A stretch of DNA of 34,324 nt. It comes from Aliihoeflea sp. 2WW. Its GTDB lineage: Bacteria > Pseudomonadota > Alphaproteobacteria > Rhizobiales > Rhizobiaceae. The first letter of the stretch is position 1, and each line of letters starts with the position of its first letter. Made by a program: the position numbers and the translations under genes. The stretch covers positions 1-34,324 of the forward strand of contig NZ_AYOD01000050.1 in the NCBI RefSeq assembly GCF_000497755.1. Direction: 5' to 3'. Below are positions 1 to 11,068 of this stretch, one piece after another. The notes beneath the pieces were generated by a model, which saw only the letters and a program-made list of their open reading frames with translations, ran no database searches and was not told where the DNA came from.

Positions 1-38
1 CTCCCTCCCCCTTGTGGGGAGGGATAAAGGGTGGGGGT
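1..38. repeat. Intergenic inverted repeat (probable dispersed repeat, cut by window edge)
   Basis: CCCTCCCC at 3-10 pairs with GGGGAGGG at 16-23 around a 5-base loop, followed by a second G-run at 30-38. From memory, C/G-run repeats of this look are scattered between genes in many rhizobial genomes; that is recall, not a search. It lies beyond the ligA stop, so it could also form a hairpin in the ligA transcript, but no T-run follows on the minus strand. Confidence 0.45.
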
Positions 39-79
39 CAATTCAGAGAAAACCGGTTGCGCAGCAACTCCGCCTTTAT

Positions 80-2278
<2,199 letters not shown>

Positions 2279-2293
2279 TCAAGCGGGCAATTG

Positions 2294-3967
2294 TCAGGAG
2301 ACGAGCGGCGTTTCGGAAAGCAGGCGCTTCGCCGCAGCGCGGGCTTCGTCGGTGATGGTCGCGCCGGCGAGCATGCGGGCGATTTCTTCCTGCCGCGCGC
2401 CGTGATCCATGGCGGCGACGCGGGTCGCGACGCCTTCGGCGTTGCCGGACTTCGAGATGAGATAGTGCGTCGAGGCGCGGGCGGCGACCTGCGGCGCGTG
2501 TGTGACGGAGAGGACCTGCACACGCTGCGAGAGGCGCGCGAGCCGCGCGCCGATGGCGTCCGCCACCGCGCCGCCGACGCCGGTGTCGATCTCGTCGAAG
2601 ACGAGGGTCGGGGCGGAGCCGCGATCGGCGAGTGCGACCTTCAGCGCCAAAAGGAAGCGCGAGAGCTCGCCGCCGGACGCGACCTTCATGATCGGGCCGG
2701 CGCGGGTGCCGGGATTGGTGCGCACCCAGAACTCGATCAGGTCGATGCCCTGCTCGCGGCGGTCCTGCGGGTCGGCCTTGATCTCGACGATGAATTCGGC
2801 GCGTTCGAGCTTCAGCGCCGGCAGCTCCTGCATGACCGCGCGGGCGAGATGATCCGCCGTGCCGGCGCGCAATTCGGAAAGGTGCAGCGCCTTCTGGTCG
2901 TAGGCGTCGCGGGCGTCGCGCGCCTCCATTTCCAGCGCCTGAAGCCGCTCTTCGCCTGCATCGAGGTCGGCGAGGTCGGCGAGCATCGTGTCGCGCAGTT
3001 CGGCGAGGTCGTCGACACCGATCGAGTGCTTGCGGGCGAGCGCGCGCAGCGCGAAGAGGCGTTCCTCGGCGCGTTCGAGCACCTGCGGGTCGAACTCGAT
3101 GGCGCGCAGGGCCTCGTCGACGGCGGTTTGCGCGGCATCGAGCGATATCAGCGCCTCGTCGAGCGGCTGAACGATCGGATCGATGACCGTTGGCGCTTCC
3201 TCGGCCTTTCGCTGGAGACGGCGAAGGAGGCTCGCCAGTTGCGGCACGGCGGAACCCTGCCCCGACAACACGTCGAGCGCGTCGTTGATCTCGGTCGCGA
3301 TCTTTTCGGAGCGCATCATGTCGGCGCGCTGCTCGGCGAGTTGCGTTTCCTCGCCGGGCTGCGGGTCGAGCTTGCCGAGTTCCTCGACCGAGGCGCGCAG
3401 ATAGTCGGCCTCACGCGCGGCGGCCTCGACCTTGGCGCGGTGACGGGCGAGGAGGTTTTCGGTCTCGCGCCAGTGCCTGTGGGCGCGCGCGACGGAGATC
3501 GCCTCGCCGACATGGCCGCCGAACGCATCGAGCAGGTCGCGGTGGGCGGAGACGTCGACCAACGCGCGGTCGTCGTGCTGGCCGTGGATTTCGACGAGGG
3601 CGCGACCGACTTCGCGCAGGAGCGTGACCGAGGCCGGCTGGTCGTTGATGAAAACGCGGCTGCGCCCATCGCCGGTCTGGATGCGGCGCAGGATGATGTC
3701 GCCCTCGTCCTCGACGCCGTTGTCACGCAGGAGATCGCGGGCGGAATGGCCGGCCGGCACGTCGAAGACGGCCGTGACGTTGCCCTGCGCTGCACCGTGG
3801 CGCACCAGCGAGGCATCGCCGCGCGCGCCGAGCGCCAGCGAAAGCGAATCGAGGAGGATGGATTTTCCCGCGCCGGTCTCGCCCGTCAGGACGGAGAGGC
3901 CGGTGCGGAAGTCGATGTCGAGCCGCTCGATCAGAACGATATCGCGGATCGACAGATGGGCGAGCAT
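2294..3967 (-). CDS. recN: DNA repair protein RecN
   Basis: SMC-like ATPase that acts at double-strand breaks in recombinational repair. The 557-residue protein starts MLAHLSIRDIVLIERL and carries Walker A GETGAGKS at 29-36, an ABC signature SGGELS at 431-436, Walker B TLVFDEID at 454-461 and an H-loop SVTHAPQ at 487-493. The middle (about 155-400) is helical and coiled-coil-like, as in the family. It begins 13 bp after the bamD stop and is probably cotranscribed with it. Rhizobial genomes commonly keep recN-ligA at the distal end of the dcw region. I see no LexA-type operator directly before it, consistent with a position inside an operon. Confidence 0.98.
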   Translation of the reverse strand: MLAHLSIRDIVLIERLDIDFRTGLSVLTGETGAGKSILLDSLSLALGARGDASLVRHGAAQGNVTAVFDVPAGHSARDLLRDNGVEDEGDIILRRIQTGDGRSRVFINDQPASVTLLREVGRALVEIHGQHDDRALVDVSAHRDLLDAFGGHVGEAISVARAHRHWRETENLLARHRAKVEAAAREADYLRASVEELGKLDPQPGEETQLAEQRADMMRSEKIATEINDALDVLSGQGSAVPQLASLLRRLQRKAEEAPTVIDPIVQPLDEALISLDAAQTAVDEALRAIEFDPQVLERAEERLFALRALARKHSIGVDDLAELRDTMLADLADLDAGEERLQALEMEARDARDAYDQKALHLSELRAGTADHLARAVMQELPALKLERAEFIVEIKADPQDRREQGIDLIEFWVRTNPGTRAGPIMKVASGGELSRFLLALKVALADRGSAPTLVFDEIDTGVGGAVADAIGARLARLSQRVQVLSVTHAPQVAARASTHYLISKSGNAEGVATRVAAMDHGARQEEIARMLAGATITDEARAAAKRLLSETPLVS

Positions 3968-3980
3968 TCAGGCGTTGCCG

Positions 3981-4859
3981 TCAGCTTCCGAGGATGGCCG
4001 CACTGGCGCGCGAAATCCACGAGCCGGCATTCTCGCGCGGCTCGAGGCCGCCCGACTGCAGGAGCGCGTAGGAATCCGCATACCACTGGCTGTCCGGATA
4101 GTTGTGGCCGAGAACGGCCGCGGCCGTCTGCGCCTCGGAGGCGAGGCCCATCGCGTAGTAGGCCTCGGTCAGGCGCGCGAGCGCTTCCTCGGAGTGACGG
4201 GTGTTGCCGTAGGTCTCAACGACGGTGCGGAAGCGCTTGACGGCGGCGACATATTCGCGACGCTCGAGATAGTAGCGTCCGACCTGCATCTCCTTGCCGG
4301 CGAGCTGGTCGCGGGCATAGCGGATCTTGGCGTTGGCATCCTCGACATATTCGGATTCGGGCCAGCGCTGGACGACCGCTTCCATCGCCTCGACGGTGCG
4401 GCGGGCGTCACTCTGGTCCTGCGTGACGTCCTTGATCTGGCGCCAGTAGGACAGGCCGACAATGTATTGCGCGTATGCCGCTTCCGGATCGCTCGGGTAG
4501 AGCTGGACGTAGCGCTGCGCGGCGTTGATGGCGTCCTGATAGTTGCCCTGGCGGTACTGGGTGAACGCACCCATAACCATCGAGCGGCGGGCGTATTCGG
4601 AATAGGGATGCTGGCGGTCGACCGCCTCGAACTTCCTGGAAGCCTCGGTCAGCCGGCCCGCTTCGAGATTGGCGAGGCCCTGATTGTAGAGCGCATCGGG
4701 TGCCTCGACGCTCTCGACATAGCTGGCGAGGTTCATGTCGTCATCGGTCGACGCACAGGCAGAAAGCACCAGAGGCAGCGCGATCACCGGCGCCAAAAGA
4801 GCCAGTGATGTGGCGCGCCGTGTCGGGCGCTGCGAGCGTTCAATCGTAACGATGGGCAT
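3981..4859 (-). CDS. bamD: Outer membrane assembly lipoprotein BamD (ComL)
   Basis: Essential lipoprotein of the BAM complex that inserts beta-barrel proteins into the outer membrane. A hydrophobic signal segment ends in lipobox LSAC (Cys35 from this start), followed by TPR-type helical repeats over the rest of the protein (for example [18 protein letters not shown] and [18 protein letters not shown]). I chose the ATG at 4859 because GGAGGGGCA directly precedes it. An in-frame ATG at 4883 would add eight residues but has no visible ribosome binding site. The gene sits 127 bp after lpxC, in a gap (4860-4986) with no convincing promoter, and 13 bp before recN. Confidence 0.95.
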   Translation of the reverse strand: MPIVTIERSQRPTRRATSLALLAPVIALPLVLSACASTDDDMNLASYVESVEAPDALYNQGLANLEAGRLTEASRKFEAVDRQHPYSEYARRSMVMGAFTQYRQGNYQDAINAAQRYVQLYPSDPEAAYAQYIVGLSYWRQIKDVTQDQSDARRTVEAMEAVVQRWPESEYVEDANAKIRYARDQLAGKEMQVGRYYLERREYVAAVKRFRTVVETYGNTRHSEEALARLTEAYYAMGLASEAQTAAAVLGHNYPDSQWYADSYALLQSGGLEPRENAGSWISRASAAILGS

Positions 4860-4986
4860 TGCCCCTCCGGCAGAAATCTTCATGGCAACAGGCCAGTCTT
4901 AGAGCATAACGCCCCGCTGGCAGCAACGCTATGCGGAGGCATTCGCGCAATTTTGTGGCAGGCTTGCCGCAATCCACAACGATGCG

Positions 4987-5841
4987 TCAGAGCCGCTCAA
5001 AGGCGTCCGGACGCGCCAGAAGGGCAGCGAGCGCGGCGGCGTTCAGCTTGTGCCCGCCCCGGAACGAGCGGTAGCAGCCGATGATGGCGACGCCGCCGAT
5101 GGCGAGATCGCCAACCGCGTCGAGCGCCTTGTGGCGAACGAACTCGTCGGCAAAGCGCAGCCCGCCCGGATTGACGACGATGTCATCCTCGCCGATCACC
5201 ACGGAGTTTTCGAGCGACGATCCGAGCGCGAGACCGGCGGCCCAGAGGCGCTCGACATCGCGCATGAAGCCGAAGGTGCGCGCCGGCGCGACCTCGCTTG
5301 CATAGGTGTCGGGTTCGAGATCGAACGCGATTTGCTGACGGCCGATGGCCGGCGATGGAAAGTCGATCTCGATCTCGAAACGCGGCCGTTCATGCGGCAC
5401 GAACTCGGCCCAGGCTGCGCCGTTCTCGACGCGGACCGGCGCAACGACGCGGATCGCTGCGACCGGCTGGTCCTGCTCGACGGTGCCGGCCGACTTGAAC
5501 GCCGTGACGAACTCGACCGCGCTGCCATCGAGGATCGGGACCTCGGTGCCGGAAATCGCGATCTCGACATTGTCGATGCCCGAGCCTGCAAGCGCGCTCA
5601 TCAGATGCTCGACGGTCGAGACGTGGAAGCCGGCCGGGTCGCCGATCAGAGTGGATAGGTCGGTCGAGGCGACCGTTTCCGGCCGAACCCGGATACGGCC
5701 CTGCCCCGAGGCATCGACGAAACAGATGCCCGTCCCCGCTGCGGCCGGGCGCAGGTCGAGCCGCGCGGGCTTGCCGGAATGAACGCCGATGCCCTCGATC
5801 GCAAGGTTACCGGCAAGCGTCGTCTGTCTCCGAAGGATCAT
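4987..5841 (-). CDS. lpxC: UDP-3-O-acyl-N-acetylglucosamine deacetylase LpxC
   Basis: Catalyses the committed, zinc-dependent deacetylation step of lipid A biosynthesis in the cytoplasm. From the start MILRRQTTLAGN the protein has 284 residues. It keeps the zinc ligands His79 (in STVEHLMSAL), His237 and Asp241 (RHKALDAVGD), catalytic Glu78 and His264 (GGHKLN), almost the same numbering as the E. coli enzyme. An upstream in-frame ATG at 5871 was rejected: it lies in the putative -10 element and would add an atypical N-terminus. A terminator hairpin after ftsZ and a candidate promoter just upstream suggest that lpxC opens a separate transcription unit. Confidence 0.97.
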   Translation of the reverse strand: MILRRQTTLAGNLAIEGIGVHSGKPARLDLRPAAAGTGICFVDASGQGRIRVRPETVASTDLSTLIGDPAGFHVSTVEHLMSALAGSGIDNVEIAISGTEVPILDGSAVEFVTAFKSAGTVEQDQPVAAIRVVAPVRVENGAAWAEFVPHERPRFEIEIDFPSPAIGRQQIAFDLEPDTYASEVAPARTFGFMRDVERLWAAGLALGSSLENSVVIGEDDIVVNPGGLRFADEFVRHKALDAVGDLAIGGVAIIGCYRSFRGGHKLNAAALAALLARPDAFERL

Positions 5842-5866
5842 GTCACCATCCGCAATTTTGCGGCGG

Positions 5867-5894
5867 ACCATAGCCGGATCGCCGGCGCGGACAA
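5867..5894 (-). promoter_or_regulatory. Candidate lpxC promoter
   Basis: On the minus strand, TTGTCC (5889-5894) and TATGGT (5867-5872) are separated by 16 bases, about 26 bp upstream of the chosen lpxC start and just downstream of the ftsZ terminator hairpin. The match is moderate and inferred by eye. Confidence 0.3.
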
Positions 5895-5906
5895 GGTGGC
5901 GGATGC

Positions 5907-5932
5907 GAAAGCGGGCCCGCTGGGGGCCCGCT
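5907..5932 (-). terminator. Hairpin terminator after ftsZ
   Basis: AGCGGGCCC (5910-5918) and GGGCCCGCT (5924-5932) form a perfect 9-bp GC-rich stem with a 5-base loop. On the minus strand the stem is followed by a short TTT. It lies 23 bp past the ftsZ stop, between ftsZ and lpxC. The weak T-run makes termination likely but perhaps incomplete. Confidence 0.65.
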
Positions 5933-5955
5933 CGAAGCTTTTCAGGATCGGACGA

Positions 5956-7647
5956 TCAGTTCGCCTGGCGGCGCAGGAAGGCCGGGATTTCGAGCTGGTC
6001 GTCTTCCTGGGCCTGGCGCGGCTGGACGGCAAGACGGCCGTGATCGTCGAGCTGGCCGCGGCGCGGCGCGTATTGCTGGGCTTCCGGGCTCGGCGCGCGG
6101 CGCTGCTCGGGCTGCGGTGCAACCGGCTGGCGCAGCTTCGGCTCGCGCGGCTGGGCCGGCTGGAGACGTGCCGGCTCTTCCTCGCGGCGTGCCAGACCGT
6201 TGGTCAGGCGCTTCAGGAGCCCCATCGGACCGCGATCCTCATGGGCAGCTTCCGGCGCGCGGGTCAGTTCGGCCTGCACGATCGGCGGGAAGTCCTCGAC
6301 GCGCGGCATGCGCGGCTGGACGGGCGCCTGCGCGACCGGCTGCTGCGCAACGGGCTGCGGTGCGATCTGCTGGACGGGAGCCGGGGCCATCTGCTGGACC
6401 GGAGCCTCGACCTGGCGAACCGGCTCGGCGAAGAGGCGGCTTTGCGGACGGAACTCGTCCTGCGGCGCGGCAGGGCGAAGCTGGGCGGCTTCGGCATCGG
6501 CCTGGCGGATCGCCTCGGCGACCGGATCGACCGGTGCAACGGCCTGCATGGGCTGCTGTTCCACGGCACGCGGGGCGGCCGGGCGCAACTCGGCGGCAGG
6601 GGCTGCCTGCGGCTGCGGTGCACGCTCGACGGGCTTTGCCATCGGACGGTTCATGATCGGCGGGGCCGAAATGTCGGCGGATGCCTTGTCGATGCCGGTC
6701 GCGACGACCGACACGCGGATGACGCCTTCCAGTTCCTCGTCGAAAGTCGCGCCGAGAATGATGTTGGCATCCGAATCGACTTCCTCGCGGATGCGAGTCG
6801 CCGCTTCGTCGACTTCGAAGAGGGTCAGGTCGCGGCCGCCGGTGATCGAGATCAGGAGGCCCTTGGCGCCCTTCATCGACGTCTCGTCGAGGAGCGGGTT
6901 GGCGATGGCAGCCTCGGCGGCAGCCTGTGCACGGCCTTCGCCCGAAGCTTCGCCCGTGCCCATCATGGCCTTGCCCATCTCGCGCATGACCGAACGGACG
7001 TCGGCGAAGTCGAGATTGATGAGGCCTTCCTTGACCATCAGGTCGGTGATGCAGGCGACGCCCGAATAGAGCACCTGGTCGGCCATTGCGAAGGCGTCGG
7101 CGAAGGTGGTCTTGTCATTGGCGATCCGGAACAGGTTCTGGTTCGGAATGACGATGAGCGTGTCGACGCACTTCTGCAGCTCTTCGATGCCGAGATCAGC
7201 CGTGCGCATGCGGCGCTGGCCCTCGAAATGGAAGGGCTTGGTGACGACGCCGACCGTCAGGATGCCCTTCTCGCGTGCCGCGCGGGCAACGACCGGGGCA
7301 GCACCCGTGCCCGTGCCGCCGCCCATGCCGGCGGTGACGAAGCACATGTGGGTGTTCGACAGATGGTCGAGGATTTCGTCGATGCATTCTTCGGCGGCCG
7401 CGCGGCCGACTTCAGGCTGCGAACCGGCGCCGAGGCCCTCGGTCACGTTCGCGCCGAGCTGGATGAGACGCTCGGCCTTGGTCATCGTCAGCGCCTGCGC
7501 ATCGGTGTTCGCCACGACGAACTCGACGCCGCGCAGTCCGGCCGTGATCATGTTGTTGACCGCATTGCCACCGCCGCCGCCGACACCGAACACGGTGATT
7601 CGCGGCTTCAATTCGGTGATGTCCGGCTTTTGCAGATTGATTGTCAT
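5956..7647 (-). CDS. ftsZ: Cell division protein FtsZ
   Basis: Tubulin-like GTPase that polymerises into the cytokinetic ring. The protein has 563 residues, much longer than E. coli FtsZ (383). It has a nucleotide-binding [13 protein letters not shown] near 21-33, the tubulin signature GGGTGTG at 109-115 and the T7 loop NLDFADV at 211-217 that completes the neighbouring GTPase site. After the conserved core (to about residue 320) comes a Pro/Ala/Gln/Arg-rich linker of about 220 residues. The C-terminal peptide [15 protein letters not shown] is the conserved tail that binds FtsA and other partners. AAGGACGA lies 7 bases before the ATG. The gene follows ftsA by 71 bp and is closed by a hairpin terminator. 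Confidence 0.99.
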   Translation of the reverse strand: MTINLQKPDITELKPRITVFGVGGGGGNAVNNMITAGLRGVEFVVANTDAQALTMTKAERLIQLGANVTEGLGAGSQPEVGRAAAEECIDEILDHLSNTHMCFVTAGMGGGTGTGAAPVVARAAREKGILTVGVVTKPFHFEGQRRMRTADLGIEELQKCVDTLIVIPNQNLFRIANDKTTFADAFAMADQVLYSGVACITDLMVKEGLINLDFADVRSVMREMGKAMMGTGEASGEGRAQAAAEAAIANPLLDETSMKGAKGLLISITGGRDLTLFEVDEAATRIREEVDSDANIILGATFDEELEGVIRVSVVATGIDKASADISAPPIMNRPMAKPVERAPQPQAAPAAELRPAAPRAVEQQPMQAVAPVDPVAEAIRQADAEAAQLRPAAPQDEFRPQSRLFAEPVRQVEAPVQQMAPAPVQQIAPQPVAQQPVAQAPVQPRMPRVEDFPPIVQAELTRAPEAAHEDRGPMGLLKRLTNGLARREEEPARLQPAQPREPKLRQPVAPQPEQRRAPSPEAQQYAPRRGQLDDHGRLAVQPRQAQEDDQLEIPAFLRRQAN

Positions 7648-7718
7648 TTCCGTCGTCCTTTTTCGCCTGTCCTGCCGCGTCGCCGCTGCGGCCGCCGTGG
7701 GTCAAAACCCCGTCAAAC

Positions 7719-9029
7719 TCAAAAACTATCCCGTAACCACTGGCTCACTCTTTGGAATCGCCCGCCCGTCCCGGTGGCCTGCCAGCGCAGTCCGCCACCC
7801 CGTTTTAGCTGGCTTTCCAGTTCCGAAACTTGCGGGTAGATCAAAAGGCCCGCAGAAGTTGAAAATGCCGGCCCCTTGGCCGCTTCCGGCAGGCCGCTGA
7901 CACCCAGCGGTCGCCCGAGCCGCACATTGCGGCCCAGAACCCGGCGCGCCGCCTCGGCCATGCCGGTCAACTGGCTCGCGCCGCCCGTCATCACGACCCT
8001 CTTGCCGACCACGTTGCCGTAGCCCGACTTGTTGAGACGGTCGCGGACGATCTCCAGCGTCTCCTCGACGCGGGCGCGAATGATTCGGTTCATCACGGAG
8101 CGGGGCACCTGAAGCGGCACCTCGCCGTCCTCGCCCATCGGGTTGATGGTGACGATGTCGCGGTCGTCGCCGCCCACAGTGAGCGCCGAGCCGTGCATGA
8201 CCTTGAGACGTTCCGAGTGCGAGAGCCGTGTGGACAGACCCTTGGCAAGGTCCATCGTGACATGCGTTCCGCCGATCGGCATCGCATCGACATGAACCAG
8301 CTTGCCGTCGGAGAAGATGGCGAGCGTCGTGGTGCCGCCACCCATGTCGATGCAGGCCGCGCCCATTTCCATTTCGTCCTCGACCAGCGAGGCGAGGCCG
8401 GAGGCGAAGGGGGTGGCGACGAAGCGCTCGACCGACAGGTGCGAGCGGTTGATGCAAAGTTCGAGATTGCGCAGCGGTGCGGCATCGGCGGTCAGGACGT
8501 GCATGTCGACGCCGAGCGTGTCGCCGACCATGCCGCGCGGATCGCGCACGCCGCGCTCCGCATCGAGCGAGAAGCCGATCGGCATCGAATGGACGACCTC
8601 GCGCTCGGCGCGCTGCACCTGCTTGGCGCCGGCAGAAAGAACCCGCGTGATGTCGCTTTCGTCGGCCTCGTGACCGCCGAGATTGACCGTGGCGCTGAAG
8701 ACGCGGCTTTTCAGACGGCCGGCGGACGTGTTGACGATCAGCGAATCGACCGTCAGGCCAGCCATGCGCTCGGCGGCATCGACGGCGAGCCGGATCGCCT
8801 GCTCGGCGCGGTCGAGATCGACGATGACGCCGGATTTGATGCCGAGCGACTTCTGGTGGCCGATGCCGAGGACGCGCGCCTGATGCGTACGGCCGGGCAG
8901 CATGTCGCTCTGCTCGCGCGGCTGCAGCTTGGCGATGATGCAGCACACCTTGCTCGAACCGACGTCGAGAACGGTGACGATCCCGGACCGCTTGGCCTGC
9001 GTGGGCTTGCCCGAAGACAACCAGCTCAT
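7719..9029 (-). CDS. ftsA: Cell division protein FtsA
   Basis: Actin-like ATPase that tethers FtsZ to the membrane and recruits later divisome proteins. The 436-residue protein has the phosphate-1 motif DVGSSK at 22-27, the SHS2 (1C) domain insertion near 95-190, a phosphate-2 motif in CIDMGGGTTTLAIF, an adenosine motif near VMTGGASQL, and the C-terminal amphipathic membrane helix ending RVSQWLRDSF. The N-terminus is slightly extended, as in other alphaproteobacteria. Its start overlaps the ftsQ stop by 4 bp (stop at 9026, start at 9029), implying translational coupling. Confidence 0.98.
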   Translation of the reverse strand: MSWLSSGKPTQAKRSGIVTVLDVGSSKVCCIIAKLQPREQSDMLPGRTHQARVLGIGHQKSLGIKSGVIVDLDRAEQAIRLAVDAAERMAGLTVDSLIVNTSAGRLKSRVFSATVNLGGHEADESDITRVLSAGAKQVQRAEREVVHSMPIGFSLDAERGVRDPRGMVGDTLGVDMHVLTADAAPLRNLELCINRSHLSVERFVATPFASGLASLVEDEMEMGAACIDMGGGTTTLAIFSDGKLVHVDAMPIGGTHVTMDLAKGLSTRLSHSERLKVMHGSALTVGGDDRDIVTINPMGEDGEVPLQVPRSVMNRIIRARVEETLEIVRDRLNKSGYGNVVGKRVVMTGGASQLTGMAEAARRVLGRNVRLGRPLGVSGLPEAAKGPAFSTSAGLLIYPQVSELESQLKRGGGLRWQATGTGGRFQRVSQWLRDSF

Positions 9030-9934
9030 GTGCGCTTCTCCGGGACGTATTTCTTGCCGAGCCGCTCCTTGAGCATGGCCTGGCGCTGTTCCATCGCAGC
9101 TTCGGTGAGTTGGAGGACCATGCGGCCGGAAAGGCGCATGTCGACCACGCTCACGTCGCGCGAGAAGAGTTCCTGTTCGCGGTCGGCCGCGATGACGGCG
9201 GCGAGCGCAGTCTCGTAATCCGTTGCCGGCAGCTTGACGGTCGTGCCGTTGCGAAGGCGCAAATCCCAGCGCCGGTCGGCGACACGGATATAGGCGCGCG
9301 TCTTCGAGGCGAGCTCGGGATAGGCGGCCATCGTCTTCAAGAACGCCGCCGCATGATCCTCGGCGCCGCGGCCGACGATGACCGGGAGTTCGGCATGCTG
9401 GCTGCGCGCCAGAGGCGTGATGACGCGGCCGTCTTCCTCGATCACCCAGAGGCGGCTACCCTGCTGCCAGACAGCGAACGGAACGCGCTCGACGAGCGTG
9501 ACGGCGAGCGTTGCGGGATAGACCTTCTGAACGTCGACGCTTTCGACCCAGGGAAGCTGTGCGATCCGCCCGCGTGCCTCGGCGGCGCTGAAGCCGATCA
9601 GCGAGGTGAAGCCGTCGAGCCCGACCGACTGGAAGATGTCGATCTCGGACGTGAAGCGGTTGCCGACGATCTCGATGTCCTCGATGGCAAAGCCGGTGCG
9701 CGCGGTGATCGACTGGACGACACTGGGCATATGGCCGCCGACGACGGTTCCGTAGACCACGGACGAGCCGATCAGCAGCGCGCTCGCCATCAATGCGGCG
9801 AAGCGCGGCGGCTCGACCTCGCCGGAAGTCCAGCGATGCAGATGGCGTGCGGGGCGGCGCAGAAGGCGCGGCAAAACGAACGCATCACGCGCCGACCATG
9901 TCGACCGTCCGGTTCGATTTCCTAGCGCAGACAC
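9026..9934 (-). CDS. ftsQ: Cell division protein FtsQ
   Basis: Bitopic inner-membrane divisome protein that links early and late division proteins. I place the start at a GTG (9934) because GGAGGA lies at ideal spacing 6 bases upstream; an ATG at 9955 lies further upstream, before that ribosome binding site. The 302-residue product has a basic cytoplasmic N-terminus, one membrane segment (about 45-65), a POTRA domain (about 82-150, [13 protein letters not shown] onwards) and the FtsQ beta domain. It overlaps the end of ddl by 13 bp and the ftsA start by 4 bp. Confidence 0.95.
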   Translation of the reverse strand: MSALGNRTGRSTWSARDAFVLPRLLRRPARHLHRWTSGEVEPPRFAALMASALLIGSSVVYGTVVGGHMPSVVQSITARTGFAIEDIEIVGNRFTSEIDIFQSVGLDGFTSLIGFSAAEARGRIAQLPWVESVDVQKVYPATLAVTLVERVPFAVWQQGSRLWVIEEDGRVITPLARSQHAELPVIVGRGAEDHAAAFLKTMAAYPELASKTRAYIRVADRRWDLRLRNGTTVKLPATDYETALAAVIAADREQELFSRDVSVVDMRLSGRMVLQLTEAAMEQRQAMLKERLGKKYVPEKRT

Positions 9935-10848
9935 GATGCGTCCTCCACCATCCAACTCAACAATTCCCCAAAGCGATGGCCCGCATGTTCGGCCAGTTCG
10001 GGCACAAGGGACGTCGGCGTCATGCCTGGCTGCGTGTTCACCTCCAGCCAGATGATCTCGCCATTTTCGGAATGGCGATCGTCGTAGCGGAAGTCAGATC
10101 GGGAGACGCCCCGGCAGCCGATTGCCTGATGTGCCTTGAGCGCGAGTGTCTGTATTTTTTGGTAAATATTCGGTGAAAGTTTTGCCGGGCATTCGTGTTT
10201 TGAGCCGCCGGCAACGTATTTCGAATCGTAATCGTAGAAGGAATGGCCGACCGGGATGATCTCGGTCACGCCAAGCGCGACATCGCCCATGACGGCGCAG
10301 GTCAATTCGCGCCCATGCACGAATCGCTCGACCATCACCGTGTCGCCATAGCGCCATTCCGACGAGCCGATGACCTGCGGCGGATGCGCCTGGTCTTCCT
10401 GGACGATGACGACGCCGAAGCTCGACCCCTCATTGACCGGCTTCACCACGTAGGGCGGCTTCATCGGATGCTCGCGGCCGATCGAATGGCGGTTCATGAC
10501 GCGTGATTCGGCCACCGGAATGCCCGCCGCCTTCGCGACGCGCTTGGCCTGCTCCTTGTTCATGGCGAGAGCCGAGGCGAGGACGCCCGAATGGGTGTAG
10601 GGGATTTCGAGATATTCGAGGATTCCCTGGATGGTGCCGTCCTCGCCGAACGGGCCGTGCAGCGCATTGAACGCGACGTCGGGCCGAAGCTCGGCGAGCA
10701 CGGAAGCGACGTTGCGGTCGACGTCGATGCGCGTGACGCGGTAGCCCTCGGCCTCCAGCGCATCGGCACACGGATTCCCGGAGGCAAGAGACACCGGCCG
10801 CTCGGAGGAAAATCCTCCCATCAAGACGGCAACGTGCTTTTGTACCAT
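9922..10848 (-). CDS. ddl: D-alanine--D-alanine ligase
   Basis: Joins two D-alanines with ATP to supply the dipeptide that MurF adds to the muropeptide. The start at 10848 ([17 protein letters not shown]) gives 308 residues, typical of the DdlB form. ATP-grasp features are visible: [15 protein letters not shown] near 61-75, the substrate loop GSSFGV at 141-146, and the metal and active-site stretch [11 protein letters not shown] near the end. The frame stays open up to 10944, but that extension is not ligase-like. The gene opens the ddl-ftsQ-ftsA-ftsZ block and is separated from murB by 220 bp rich in GANTC sites. Confidence 0.97.
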   Translation of the reverse strand: MVQKHVAVLMGGFSSERPVSLASGNPCADALEAEGYRVTRIDVDRNVASVLAELRPDVAFNALHGPFGEDGTIQGILEYLEIPYTHSGVLASALAMNKEQAKRVAKAAGIPVAESRVMNRHSIGREHPMKPPYVVKPVNEGSSFGVVIVQEDQAHPPQVIGSSEWRYGDTVMVERFVHGRELTCAVMGDVALGVTEIIPVGHSFYDYDSKYVAGGSKHECPAKLSPNIYQKIQTLALKAHQAIGCRGVSRSDFRYDDRHSENGEIIWLEVNTQPGMTPTSLVPELAEHAGHRFGELLSWMVEDASCLR

Positions 10849-10876
10849 ACCCGGAATTCCCCTCTTCCGTCGGATC

Positions 10877-11029
10877 GAATCTGTGCTGACCAAACCCCCG
10901 TGAATCCGCAATCGGCAGACACAAATCGCCTGCCGTCCCCTCACGCTTCATGCGTGGCCGACTCAAATCAGATAACGCCGCAAGACCAAGGAATCAGATC
11001 GCGGATTCCGTGGCAAGGGCTTCGGATTC
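10877..11029. promoter_or_regulatory. Cluster of six GANTC (CcrM) methylation sites upstream of ddl-ftsQAZ
   Basis: GANTC occurs at 10877-10881, 10902-10906, 10960-10964, 10991-10995, 11004-11008 and 11025-11029, all inside the 220-bp gap between murB and ddl. At about 65% GC roughly half a site would be expected by chance in 153 bp. CcrM methylates GANTC in alphaproteobacteria, and GcrA reads the methylated site at division-gene promoters. The same gap has an AT-rich run at about 11037-11050. I could not assign a clear -35/-10 pair, so the promoter itself is inferred. Confidence 0.5.
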
Positions 11030-11068
11030 AGGGAAGATTATTTTTTATGAACCGTTGTGATCGTGCAT

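Noticed and set aside
4860-4883. Upstream bamD start at 4883
   Set aside because: No visible ribosome binding site, although it cannot be excluded; the ATG at 4859 has a GGAGG just before it.
7648-7718. Possible separate ftsZ promoter with TTGACG or TTGACC after ftsA
   Set aside because: No plausible -10 element at the right distance; left unannotated.
10849-10944. Extended ddl start at 10944
   Set aside because: The extra residues are Arg/Cys-rich and unlike any ligase N-terminus, and the region carries the GANTC cluster instead.
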